From Ruegeria arenilitoris (GTDB lineage Bacteria > Pseudomonadota > Alphaproteobacteria > Rhodobacterales > Rhodobacteraceae): DNA of 64,000 bases. This document shows, piece after piece, positions 24,043-32,176 of this stretch. The stretch covers positions 868,001 to 932,000 of the forward strand of contig NZ_WPYP01000001.1 in assembly GCF_013030985.1 (NCBI RefSeq). Direction: 5' to 3'. Every line of letters begins with the position of its first letter. Positions within the stretch are counted from its first letter, which is position 1. The position numbers were made by a program, and so were the translations under genes. The notes under the pieces are model-generated. The model was not told the origin of the DNA and did not search any database. It saw only the letters and a list, made by a program, of their open reading frames with translations.

Positions 24043-24426
24043 CTACCCTCTCGGGCGGATGTCCTGACCAAAAAACACCAGCGTGCCGTCCTCATCGATA
24101 ACGTGAAACTCGCGCTGTTGATAAGGCTGATCAAAAGGCGGGCGCACCCGTCCCTCTGGCAAGTCTGCCAACTTCGGGTGCAGGTTCTCATACAATTCGT
24201 CGATCCCGTCCACATCTATATAGAACGACTGATCGTCTCCCAATGGACGACCATCATCGCGCGGCGGGCATTCCAATAACCGGATGGCCACAGAACCCAA
24301 AGACAGGAACGCGTAGTTGTCCTGCCTGAACCCGCAGGAAAACCCCAACCGGTCACAATAGAAATCAATCTGCTTCTGCAGAGAAGAACACAAAACAAAT
24401 GGCGTAAGCTGCAAAATCTGAGGCAC
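24043..24426 (-). CDS. VOC family protein (bleomycin-resistance/glyoxalase fold)
   Basis: A 127-residue VOC protein. Visible are the first module (QLTPFVLCSSLQKQIDFYCDRLGF), AFLSLGSVAIRLLE, and in the second module FYIDVDGIDELYENL followed by EFHVIDEDGTLVFFGQ. I place the start at GTG 24426, which follows a strong GGAGG ribosome-binding site; the frame is open to a GTG at 24468 without one. It lies 45 bp after the Fe/2-oxoglutarate enzyme in the same direction and is probably cotranscribed. Ligand unknown. Confidence 0.78.
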   Translation of the reverse strand: MPQILQLTPFVLCSSLQKQIDFYCDRLGFSCGFRQDNYAFLSLGSVAIRLLECPPRDDGRPLGDDQSFYIDVDGIDELYENLHPKLADLPEGRVRPPFDQPYQQREFHVIDEDGTLVFFGQDIRPRG

Positions 24427-24471
24427 CTTTCCCTCCGGCCGCTGAAAAACATGGCCACAGCCTAACACATC

Positions 24472-25317
24472 TCAGTCCAGCAACTGATCCTTTCTCAGTC
24501 CTTCCCGTTCATGATGACGCGGCAACACCCGCCCATAGAGTTGCTGCGTGCGTTCAACACTGCCGCACATCCCTTCAGCCTCGACAAACGAGAAAATCCC
24601 GACATAGCGGCTGCGCCCGCCCTCTACCGGGGCCACCCTGTGCAGCGCATATCTGCCTTTGAAAATCTGCAGGTCGCCAGGTTGTAACTCCAGCTCGCGC
24701 ACCCGCGACTTGTCGCCGTCCAGAATGGATGCCACTTCCCTGAAATTCTCATCCTCGGCGGTTCTCAGGTTCGGGACATATTCAAAGGTGCCCCCGGTCT
24801 CGCCGTTCTGGATGGCCAGCGTGACGGTGTAGTTGTTGGTGTCGAAATGCCAGGGGAACCCCTGCCCCTCTTCCACTACGTTGATGATCACGTCGGCCAG
24901 CGGATCGTCATAGCGAAAGAACCGATCTTCGCTTTCGTTCAGAGCGTCGCGGATGAACGGCATGAAGCCCTCGAACTCATAGATGCGACGCAGCGGGCCG
25001 GTTCGGGGAAAGTTGTCCGCCGGAACAAAGGCGTTCGACCGGTCGTAAAACCGGCGGATTGGGTGGCCGATTCCAAAGCTCGGGTCATCCTTGGTAAAAT
25101 AGGCGTTTGTGCGATTGAAAGACCGGTGCGCTTGTGGCGCGACCGCGTCAGCCTCCTTGACCAGCACCTCAAGTCCCGCCTCATGGACAAATCCCGGTAA
25201 CACCGCGCACCCGTCCTCCTCCAGTTCCCGCCGCAAGTCGGTAACCATCTGGTCATATGCGCGTGAGCCCGGACGATCGATAGGGTACCGACCAAGATCA
25301 ACCAAATCCGCCAACAT
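24472..25317 (-). CDS. Fe(II)/2-oxoglutarate-dependent oxygenase, BesD/HalD-like family with hydroxylase-type HxD
   Basis: A 281-residue non-haem iron oxygenase. The iron triad is His157-Phe-Asp159 (FPWHFDTNN) and His226 (YALHRVAP), and Arg235 (EGGRSRY) should bind 2-oxoglutarate. The ETGGTFEYVPN stretch (about 173-183) and overall length resemble the BesD/HalD family of free amino acid halogenases and hydroxylases. In the halogenases Gly or Ala replaces the Asp; here Asp is kept, which predicts hydroxylation rather than chlorination. The start ATG 25317 has GGGGAGG six bases upstream. No signal peptide, so cytoplasmic. It is followed by a VOC gene. Substrate, perhaps a free amino acid or derivative, is inferred from the family only. 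Confidence 0.78.
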   Translation of the reverse strand: MLADLVDLGRYPIDRPGSRAYDQMVTDLRRELEEDGCAVLPGFVHEAGLEVLVKEADAVAPQAHRSFNRTNAYFTKDDPSFGIGHPIRRFYDRSNAFVPADNFPRTGPLRRIYEFEGFMPFIRDALNESEDRFFRYDDPLADVIINVVEEGQGFPWHFDTNNYTVTLAIQNGETGGTFEYVPNLRTAEDENFREVASILDGDKSRVRELELQPGDLQIFKGRYALHRVAPVEGGRSRYVGIFSFVEAEGMCGSVERTQQLYGRVLPRHHEREGLRKDQLLD

Positions 25318-25540
25318 GAACCGCCTCCCCAACTATGATCGTTAGGATCAGCGTGCCGCAGCCGCCAGAGGCTCTCATGTCAGTTTAAGACATTGCCTTG
25401 ACGCAAACTGACCAGTTCAAATTCAGATTCTCACCCCATCGACAGAACGCAATTGGCGGAAATTCCCCACCTGCGGCAATCTGCGCAATAAAATGTCGCA
25501 AAATCCGCTCTCGGGGTTACAAAATTGGTACGATTGCCTG

Positions 25541-25569
25541 TTGACGCCCCGTCGCACCGCTCATAATGT
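25541..25569 (+). promoter_or_regulatory. Sigma-70-type promoter of the ilv leader
   Basis: TTGACG (25541-25546), 17-bp spacer, TAATGT (25564-25569). Four to five matches per hexamer and ideal spacing. Transcription would begin near 25576, about 25 nt before the leader peptide start. Confidence 0.75.
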
Positions 25570-25599
25570 CCCTCCACGCAAAAAGAGGAGCCTCTGGCG

Positions 25600-25647
25600 A
25601 TGAAAGCGCTAGTCGTAATCGTAGGAAACACGCGCATGGGCCGGTAA
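25600..25647 (+). CDS. ilvIH leader peptide (15 aa)
   Basis: A 15-codon frame encoding MKALVVIVGNTRMGR, then TAA. GAGGAG lies nine bases before the ATG (25585-25590). Five consecutive branched-chain codons (Leu-Val-Val-Ile-Val, 25609-25623) sit directly before the strand that builds the antiterminator. This is the arrangement of classical ilv attenuators: ribosome stalling at these codons when branched-chain aminoacyl-tRNA is short would free the antiterminator strand. Confidence 0.88.
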   Translation: MKALVVIVGNTRMGR

Positions 25648-25674
25648 CGGTAAACCATAATCGAACCCATGCGC
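25632..25674 (+). promoter_or_regulatory. Antiterminator stem of the ilv attenuator
   Basis: GCGCATGGG (25632-25640) is perfectly complementary to CCCATGCGC (25666-25674). The second arm runs into the first two bases of the terminator stem (25673-25674), so the two structures compete. The first arm overlaps codons 11-14 of the leader peptide and is covered when the ribosome reaches the stop codon. Confidence 0.8.
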
Positions 25675-25701
25675 CTCCGAAAATCTCGGGGGCTTTTTTT
25701 T
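25673..25701 (+). terminator. Attenuator terminator upstream of ilvI
   Basis: GCCTCCGA (25673-25680) pairs with TCGGGGGC (25686-25693), one G-U pair, loop AAATC, followed by eight T residues (25694-25701). It lies 41 bp before the ilvI start and would stop transcription when branched-chain amino acids are plentiful. Confidence 0.88.
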
Positions 25702-25741
25702 GGCAAAACGCAAGACACATGTCGCGAACGGAGCAAAGCAG

Positions 25742-27493
25742 ATGACACGTGAGATGACCGGCGCAAAGATGGTTGTTCAGGCCCTCAAAGATCAGGGCGT
25801 GGACACGGTATTCGGATACCCCGGTGGCGCCGTGCTACCGATCTATGATGAGATCTTTCTGCAAAATGACATCCGTCACATTCTGGTGCGGCATGAACAG
25901 GGCGCGATCCACGCTGCCGAAGGCTATGCCCGGTCGACCGGCAAGCCCGGCGTAGCTTTGGTGACCTCCGGCCCCGGTGCCACCAATGCGGTGACCGGCC
26001 TGACCGATGCGTTGCTGGATTCGATCCCGATCGTTGTTCTGACCGGTCAGGTTCCGACCTTCATGATCGGTTCGGACGCGTTTCAGGAGGCCGACACCGT
26101 TGGTATCACCCGCCCCTGCACCAAGCACAACTGGTTGGTGAAAGACACGGACTCGCTGGCCGAGACGCTGCACGAGGCATTCCACGTCGCCACCTCTGGC
26201 CGTCCCGGTCCGGTGCTGATCGACGTCCCGAAGGACGTTCAGTTTGCCTCGGGCGAATACTCGCCGCCCAAACCGTCGACCTCGCATTATCAGCCTGTTC
26301 TGAAAGGCGATCTGGAAGAGATCACCGAACTGGTCGCCGCGATAGAGACGGCGAAAAAGCCCGTGTTCTACACCGGCGGCGGCGTCATCAACTCAGGCCC
26401 GGCGGCCAGCCAGTTGCTGCGCGAGCTGGTTGATGCAACCGGCTTCCCGATCACCTCGACCCTGATGGGGCTGGGCGCCTACCCGGCATCGGGTGAGAAC
26501 TGGTTGGGCATGTTGGGGATGCATGGTCTTTATGAAGCCAACCTGGCGATGCATGACTGCGACCTTATGATCAACATCGGCGCCCGGTTCGATGACCGGA
26601 TCACCGGACGGATCGACGCGTTCTCGCCGAACTCGAAAAAGGTGCATATCGACATTGATCCGTCGTCGATCAACAAGGTCATCCGCGTTGATATCCCGAT
26701 TGTCGGCGATGTGGGCCATGTGCTTGAGGATGTCCTCAAGGTCTGGAAAGCGCGCGGCCGCAAGACAGATGCAGCGGCCGTCAAAAAGTGGCAGGCGCAG
26801 ATCAGCGACTGGCGCAAGGTCAACTGTCTGGCCTACACCGCCAGCGAAAAGACGATCAAACCGCAACACGCGCTGCAACGTCTTGAAGAACTGACCAAAA
26901 ACCACGACCGCTATATCACCACCGAGGTTGGCCAGCACCAGATGTGGGCCGCGCAATACCTTGGCTTCGAAGACCCCAACCGCTGGATGACGTCGGGTGG
27001 CCTGGGTACGATGGGCTATGGCACCCCGGCTTCGATCGGCGTGCAGATGGCCCATCCGGACGCCTTGGTGATCAACGTGGCCGGTGAGGCCTCGTGGCTG
27101 ATGAACATGCAGGAGATGGGCACCGCCGTTCAGTACCGCCTGCCGGTGAAACAGTTCATCCTGAACAACGAACGTCTGGGCATGGTCCGGCAGTGGCAGG
27201 AGCTGCTGCATGGTGAGCGGTACTCGCATTCCTGGTCCGAGGCCCTGCCCGATTTCGTCAAACTCGCCGAGGCATTCGGCGCCAAGGGTATCCTGTGTTC
27301 CGACCCCGCCGATCTGGACGATGCGATCATGGAGATGATCAATTATGACGGTCCGGTCATCTTTGACTGTCTGGTTGAAAAGCACGAGAACTGCTTCCCC
27401 ATGATCCCGTCGGGCAAAGCGCATAACGAGATGCTGCTGGGCGAAGCCGAGACGCAGGGCGTGATCGACTCCAAAGGTTCGGTTCTGGTTTGA
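25742..27493 (+). CDS. ilvI: Acetolactate synthase (acetohydroxyacid synthase) large subunit
   Basis: The 583-residue catalytic subunit that condenses pyruvate with pyruvate or 2-oxobutyrate, the first common step of valine, leucine and isoleucine synthesis. ThDP-enzyme features are present: the N-terminal GYPGGAVLPIYDEI with the catalytic Glu in VRHEQGAIHAAEGYAR (about residue 48), the FAD-domain centre (GARFDDRITGR) and the C-terminal ThDP-binding region with MVRQWQELL. In the usual GDG...N position the sequence reads GEASWLMNMQE (about residue 448), with Glu for Asp. ATG 25742 follows GGAG; an upstream TTG (25700) overlaps the terminator's T-run and is unlikely. Expression is controlled by the leader described above. 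Confidence 0.95.
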   Translation: MTREMTGAKMVVQALKDQGVDTVFGYPGGAVLPIYDEIFLQNDIRHILVRHEQGAIHAAEGYARSTGKPGVALVTSGPGATNAVTGLTDALLDSIPIVVLTGQVPTFMIGSDAFQEADTVGITRPCTKHNWLVKDTDSLAETLHEAFHVATSGRPGPVLIDVPKDVQFASGEYSPPKPSTSHYQPVLKGDLEEITELVAAIETAKKPVFYTGGGVINSGPAASQLLRELVDATGFPITSTLMGLGAYPASGENWLGMLGMHGLYEANLAMHDCDLMINIGARFDDRITGRIDAFSPNSKKVHIDIDPSSINKVIRVDIPIVGDVGHVLEDVLKVWKARGRKTDAAAVKKWQAQISDWRKVNCLAYTASEKTIKPQHALQRLEELTKNHDRYITTEVGQHQMWAAQYLGFEDPNRWMTSGGLGTMGYGTPASIGVQMAHPDALVINVAGEASWLMNMQEMGTAVQYRLPVKQFILNNERLGMVRQWQELLHGERYSHSWSEALPDFVKLAEAFGAKGILCSDPADLDDAIMEMINYDGPVIFDCLVEKHENCFPMIPSGKAHNEMLLGEAETQGVIDSKGSVLV

Positions 27494-27552
27494 CGACATA
27501 CCGTTGGACGCCGCGCGCGCCCGACACCACAAGGATGATGAAAGGGACGTAA

Positions 27553-28113
27553 ATGTCTGCCCTACATATCAAAAAAGGCTCCACCCGCCATTCGGCCTAT
27601 AACCTACGGCCCACCTTTTCGGACGTTCAGGAACGTCACACCATCGCGGTTCTGGTCGAAAACGAACCGGGCGTTCTGGCCCGTGTGATCGGCCTGTTCT
27701 CGGGCCGTGGCTACAACATCGAAAGCCTGACCGTGGCCGAGGTCGACCACACCGGCCACCTCAGCCGCATCACCATCGTCACCACCGGCACCCCGCAGGT
27801 GATCGAGCAGATCAAAGCACAGCTGGGGCGGATCGTTCCGGTGCACGACGTGCATGACCTGACCGTTGAGGGTGACTCAGTTGAACGCGAGCTGGCTATC
27901 ATCAAGGTTGTCGGCGCTGGCGACAAGCGGGTCGAGGCGCTGCGTCTGGCAGATATCTTCCGCGCCAACGTGGTCGACAGCACGCTGAACTCCTTCATCT
28001 TTGAAATCACCGGCGTACCGGACAAGATTGATGCTTTTGCAGATCTGATGCGCCCGCTGGGCTTGGTCGAAGTGGCCCGCACCGGCGTCGCGGCCCTGCT
28101 GCGCGGCGAATGA
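27553..28113 (+). CDS. ilvH: Acetolactate synthase small (regulatory) subunit
   Basis: A 186-residue regulatory subunit that activates IlvI and carries the valine feedback site. The N-terminal ACT domain begins HTIAVLVENEPGVLARVIGLFSGRGYNIESL (split; about residues 29-59), and the second domain has RELAIIKVVGAGDKRVEALRLADIFRANVVD (about 115-145). The length is slightly above that of E. coli IlvH (163), with 27 extra N-terminal residues. It follows ilvI after 59 bp and shares its transcript. Confidence 0.95.
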   Translation: MSALHIKKGSTRHSAYNLRPTFSDVQERHTIAVLVENEPGVLARVIGLFSGRGYNIESLTVAEVDHTGHLSRITIVTTGTPQVIEQIKAQLGRIVPVHDVHDLTVEGDSVERELAIIKVVGAGDKRVEALRLADIFRANVVDSTLNSFIFEITGVPDKIDAFADLMRPLGLVEVARTGVAALLRGE

Positions 28114-28119
28114 GTTCTA

Positions 28120-28155
28120 CCCCCACCCTGTCGAAAAGTCCGACGTGGGTGGGGG
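28120..28155 (+). terminator. Hairpin terminator after ilvH
   Basis: CCCCCACCC (28120-28128) pairs with GGGTGGGGG (28147-28155), with an inner GTCG/CGAC stem. It begins 6 bp after the ilvH stop. The T-run is weak (TT), so termination may be partial. The remaining 250 bp to the XRE gene contain no recognisable element. Confidence 0.65.
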
Positions 28156-28410
28156 GGTTCCGGCTTGGCAAACCCGGCCCTTGCACAGGGTTTGACCATC
28201 CTTGGCCGTGTCTGGTGCAATAAAGCCGAAAAAGATCACGCAAAATAAAATAAAGCCTATTGCGTTTATGGCAATCAACGCTAGCCTCGGGGTGAGACGC
28301 GGCGTTGGGATGCGCCCGTTCGTGTCATCTGTACGATTTCTACGTGTTGACGGCCTGCCGGTCGATCATGTTGCGTATATCGAAACAAGTCGCGAGAACC
28401 TGGGACGCCC

Positions 28411-29163
28411 ATGACCAACTCCATCCGTAACCCGGACGAACTCCGCCAGATGTTCGGTGCCAATCTCAGGCGACTTGCGCGGCAATACAGCTCGGTGTCC
28501 GAGCTTTGCCGCCAACTGGGAATCAACCGCACACAGTTCAACAGATATCTGGCCGGCGAGAGCTTTCCACGCCCCGATGTTCTTGACCGCATCTGCAGGT
28601 TTTTCGAGGTCGACGCCCGTATTCTGCTGCGGCCACTGGACGAGATCGACCACGCGCCCTCGCACCCCGCAGCCTCGGCCCTGACCGATTTTCTGGGCTC
28701 TGGCCCGTCAACGCTGACCGAGAACCTGTTTCCGGCCGGGTTTTACTATGCCACCGAAACCGAGCTGGATGATACGCAGCCCTCGCGGCACAGGCTGTTT
28801 CACGCGCGCCGGCTGCCTCAATGCACGTTGGTGCGCGGATACGAGCCGCGCCCCGGAATGCCCGGAGCCGCCCCGAATGACCGCGAGGTTCAGGGGATCG
28901 CCGCCTGCGCTGGACGGCAAATCTATATCCTGATGTCGAGCCGGGCATCACAAAACAGCCGGATTTACCTTGTGACGCGCGGATCGGACGAAAACGCGGA
29001 CAGATGGCGCGGGGTTGCGATCTGCCTGTCGAAAACCACGGCCAGCGCCACGACAACGCGACGGATATTGCTGCGCCATCTGGGCGAGAATTCCTCGGCA
29101 ATTCTGGCGGCGGCACGCACCGCGCGCCACTCGGAAAGCCCTGTTCAGAAAGCCGCGGGCTGA
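28411..29163 (+). CDS. XRE-family helix-turn-helix regulator with C-terminal sensory region
   Basis: A 250-residue protein with an N-terminal Cro/C1-type helix-turn-helix (LRQMFGANLRRLARQYSSVS then ELCRQLGINRTQFNRYLAGE; about residues 10-52) followed by a domain of about 170 residues with the pattern RIYLVTRGSDENADRWRGVA near its end, possibly ligand binding. The helix-turn-helix lacks long linkers, suggesting dimeric DNA binding. No nearby operator is evident. It is convergent with the DUF2189 gene (1-bp gap between stops). Target genes unknown. Confidence 0.82.
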   Translation: MTNSIRNPDELRQMFGANLRRLARQYSSVSELCRQLGINRTQFNRYLAGESFPRPDVLDRICRFFEVDARILLRPLDEIDHAPSHPAASALTDFLGSGPSTLTENLFPAGFYYATETELDDTQPSRHRLFHARRLPQCTLVRGYEPRPGMPGAAPNDREVQGIAACAGRQIYILMSSRASQNSRIYLVTRGSDENADRWRGVAICLSKTTASATTTRRILLRHLGENSSAILAAARTARHSESPVQKAAG

Positions 29164-29164
29164 G

Positions 29165-29947
29165 TTACCCCTTGGCCTGATCGGACGACTGTGTGATCAG
29201 CCGATACAAATGCCAGCTTGCGTGACCTAACAACGGCATCACAATCAGCAAGCCCAGAAACCACGGGATCATGGCAACAAAGGTCAGGACCGCGATGAAC
29301 ACGCCCCAGACCAGCATTATGCCCAGATGGTCACGTACATAGGCAAAGCTGGCAATCATGGCGGTCACGAAATCCAGCTCACGATCCAGCAGCATAGGGA
29401 TTGACAGCACGGTGATCATATACAGGATCGTCGCAAACACCGCCCCGACAGCGGTTCCCACAGCCAGCATCGTCAACCCGTTGGCCGTGAAATACACCTC
29501 CAACGAAGTCGAGACATTGGTCATTGTCGACAGCCCCATGAACAGCGCAAAGATCATGTGGCCCAGAAAGAACCAGAACAGAAACATCACCACGATGATC
29601 GCGCAGATCGAGGGCAACTGACGCCGCCCCTGCTGTATGACAACGCCGAAAATTGCGCTGAAATCCAACGGCTCTCCCTGCTCCAGCCGATGCGATACCT
29701 CATACAGCCCGACCGCCGCAAACGGGCCCAGCAGGGGAAACCCGATCGCCGCAAGCACCAGCCAGTACGAGGTTCCGGTTTGCACCGTGACCCAGGCGAT
29801 CGCCCAGCCAGCCAGCACATAGAACGCAGCGAACAGCAAGCCAAAGACCGGCGCCCGCCGGAAATCACCCCAGGCCCTGCGCAATGCTTCGCGCAGCATC
29901 CCCATGTCCACTGGCCCCAGGTTCGGAACGCCGAAAGGTTTCTCCAT
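29165..29947 (-). CDS. DUF2189 integral membrane protein
   Basis: A 260-residue protein of the DUF2189 family with six predicted membrane helices, among them [42 protein letters not shown] (the Pro-rich segment characteristic of the family), [20 protein letters not shown] and [20 protein letters not shown]. The soluble loop [16 protein letters not shown] is conserved in the family. Function is unknown; the fold resembles heme-copper oxidase assembly-type bundles only loosely. The amidase gene lies 30 bp upstream on the same strand. Confidence 0.85.
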   Translation of the reverse strand: MEKPFGVPNLGPVDMGMLREALRRAWGDFRRAPVFGLLFAAFYVLAGWAIAWVTVQTGTSYWLVLAAIGFPLLGPFAAVGLYEVSHRLEQGEPLDFSAIFGVVIQQGRRQLPSICAIIVVMFLFWFFLGHMIFALFMGLSTMTNVSTSLEVYFTANGLTMLAVGTAVGAVFATILYMITVLSIPMLLDRELDFVTAMIASFAYVRDHLGIMLVWGVFIAVLTFVAMIPWFLGLLIVMPLLGHASWHLYRLITQSSDQAKG

Positions 29948-29977
29948 TATGTCTCTCCTCCCTTGCCGGCCCCTCCA

Positions 29978-31372
29978 TCAGGCCGGTCGTTTTTGTGGCC
30001 ACCGGGTGGCGGCGTGATAGGCCGCACCGATGGACAGGATATGCGCGTCCGTTCCCCGCGGGCCAAAGACCTGCATCCCCATCGGCAGCCCCGCGGTTCC
30101 AAAACCGACAGGCACGGACAGGCATGGCAAGCCGATCAGGCTGACCGGCACCATGACCTCCATCCAACGATGATAGGTGTCCATCTGTGTTCCGGCGATC
30201 TCAGTCGGGTACGGTGTCTCAACCTCAAAAGGCCAAACCTGCGCCGACGGCAGGACCAGTGCGTCATAGTCCTGAAACAGCGCGGCCGCGCAGCGGAACC
30301 ACTCTGACCGCGAAACGCTGGCCTCATGAACTTGCATCGCCGTCAGGGCCAGCCCCCGGTCCAGTTCCCACCGCGCAGTGTCCTTCAAGGCTGCCCGTTG
30401 TTCCGACAACTCCGCAAGACCGGCGGCCACACTCCACGCGCGCAACGTGACCCAACTGTCCCAGATCTGATCAGCCGGGAAAGGCGCGGCAACCGGGACA
30501 ACTTCGGCCCCAAGTTGCGCAAACACATCCAACGCGTCCCGGCACACTTCGCGAATGCCGTCCTGAAATGAAAATGCCCCACCCCAATCATCCAGCCAGC
30601 CGATCCGCAGACCGTGCATATCGGCAGCCTGAACCGGCGATACCGCAGGGCTGGCAGTTCCATAGGGCTGCCGCGAATCCGGCCCCGAGATCACGTCCAG
30701 CAACAGACCCAAATCCTCGGGGCTGCGTGCCATCGGGCCAAGCGTCGAGAGCTGATGCAGATACCCGTCACCCGCAGGCTCGGACGGCACCCGCCCCCAG
30801 CTGGGCCGAAACCCGTAGACATTGTTCCAAGCGGCGGGATTGCGCAAACTGCCCATCATATCGGACCCGTCTGCCAATGCGACCATCCCTGTGGCCAGCG
30901 CCACAGCCGCGCCCCCCGACGACCCACCACTGGTCCGCGCCGGGTCATAAGGATTGCGCGTCGCTCCATAGACCGGATTGAAGGTATGAGACCCCAGCCC
31001 AAATTCCGGCACGTTAGTCTTGCCGATCAGGATCGCCCCCGCCGCCCGCATCCGCGCGGCAATCAGATCATCCTTCCGCGGCACATGATCCTTGAAAATC
31101 GGCGAACCCTGAGAGGAAACGATCCCGGCAACGTTGACCAGATCCTTGACTGCAATCGGCAACCCATGCAGCGCCCCGCGGTTCGGCCCGGCATCCAGCG
31201 CCCGTGCTTCAGCCAGTAAATCACCCGGATCGCGCAGGGCAACGATGGCGTTCGCCGACCCGTTGGCCGAGGCAATCCGCTCCAAGGTCGCCTGCATCAA
31301 CTCTTCAGCTGACAACCGCCCTGCGGCGATCGCGTTCAACAAGTCGATAGCAGTCGTCTGGCTCAAATCCAT
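29978..31372 (-). CDS. Amidase signature family hydrolase
   Basis: A 464-residue amidase with the Ser-cisSer-Lys triad: Lys in LPIAVKDLVNV (about residue 75), cis-Ser in the TSGGSSGGAAVALATG signature (about 148-163), and the nucleophilic Ser in DMMGSLRNPA (about 175). The GGS of the usual signature is here MGS. Members hydrolyse amides such as acylamides, and some work on tRNA (GatA), but gatB and gatC are absent and the C-terminal part (TEIAGTQMDTYHRWMEVMVPVSLIG) fits stand-alone amidases. Cytoplasmic; substrate unknown. Confidence 0.87.
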   Translation of the reverse strand: MDLSQTTAIDLLNAIAAGRLSAEELMQATLERIASANGSANAIVALRDPGDLLAEARALDAGPNRGALHGLPIAVKDLVNVAGIVSSQGSPIFKDHVPRKDDLIAARMRAAGAILIGKTNVPEFGLGSHTFNPVYGATRNPYDPARTSGGSSGGAAVALATGMVALADGSDMMGSLRNPAAWNNVYGFRPSWGRVPSEPAGDGYLHQLSTLGPMARSPEDLGLLLDVISGPDSRQPYGTASPAVSPVQAADMHGLRIGWLDDWGGAFSFQDGIREVCRDALDVFAQLGAEVVPVAAPFPADQIWDSWVTLRAWSVAAGLAELSEQRAALKDTARWELDRGLALTAMQVHEASVSRSEWFRCAAALFQDYDALVLPSAQVWPFEVETPYPTEIAGTQMDTYHRWMEVMVPVSLIGLPCLSVPVGFGTAGLPMGMQVFGPRGTDAHILSIGAAYHAATRWPQKRPA

Positions 31373-31477
31373 CCCTGGCGCGTCCCTCCTCGGGGGTCAG
31401 CCTAGCCGGGGCACTTCTCTATTTAAACCCACTGTTTGAATACATCTTTTGAAAAAAGCCACTGGCGATCAACAGGT

Positions 31478-32152
31478 CTATTGGCCAAAGCTCAAGTTGC
31501 TATCGCGCCCAAGGAAGTATTTCAGGCACAGAAAGATCGACGAGAGGCTGATGACAAGCCATGCACCGCCCCACAGCATCGTAGTGCCGCCGAATTCCTC
31601 GGCCAACATATACGCATCCGAACGTATGCCCGCGCGGCGGATCGTGTCGTCAAAAATATCATAGGGGACATAGATCATGCTGGTCAGCCCTATGATCCGC
31701 AGAAACAGATCGCATAGCGGTCGACTTAGATACCAGGCCATGGCGAGCATCCCAGCACCGACAATACCGCAGAACAGCATCGCAAATGGCTCGCGGACGT
31801 AAAGTAAGGTCACCAACAGCATGACCCCACCGAAGCCACCCAGCAACGCCCGGTCCCAATGCGTTCGCAGGGCAACAAACAAGAGCCCCATGCCAAGCGC
31901 CAATGATCCAAGGTAACCCGCCGACAGGCTCAGAAAGCGATTGCCTCCTCGGGCCGTTACAAGCCCACCCTGACGCGGAGAGATGGAGAAGCTTTCCACC
32001 GATCCTCCGGTTACGACAACCACAATCGCGTGCGAAAGCTCGTGCAGGAACACGACAAGAATCTTCAGCGGAAGCACGATCGGAGTATGCCAGAGCGCAA
32101 ACACCAGTGTGACAATCACGATCAGTTGCCAGTGGCCTTTGATCATGCTCAT
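31478..32152 (-). CDS. M50-type membrane metallopeptidase-like protein
   Basis: A 224-residue polytopic membrane protein with a zinc-peptidase motif HELSH (about residues 37-41) inside a helix (LKILVVFLHELSHAIVVVVTGG), followed by GSVESFSISPRQGGLVTARG, the usual beta hairpin of the M50B/SpoIVFB-like 'DUF' group. A third ligand, probably in the later helices (an Asp-containing YVPYDIFDDTI), is not certain. ATG 32152 has AGGA at eight bases. It is 24 bp downstream of prfB on the same strand. It may be an intramembrane protease or an inactive relative. Confidence 0.75.
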   Translation of the reverse strand: MSMIKGHWQLIVIVTLVFALWHTPIVLPLKILVVFLHELSHAIVVVVTGGSVESFSISPRQGGLVTARGGNRFLSLSAGYLGSLALGMGLLFVALRTHWDRALLGGFGGVMLLVTLLYVREPFAMLFCGIVGAGMLAMAWYLSRPLCDLFLRIIGLTSMIYVPYDIFDDTIRRAGIRSDAYMLAEEFGGTTMLWGGAWLVISLSSIFLCLKYFLGRDSNLSFGQ

Positions 32153-32176
32153 CACGTATATCCTGCTGGTCTGCAG

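Noticed and set aside
28202..28410. Small open frame in the gap before the XRE regulator
   Set aside because: Composition and codon use do not look coding, it overlaps the regulator's start and has no ribosome-binding site.
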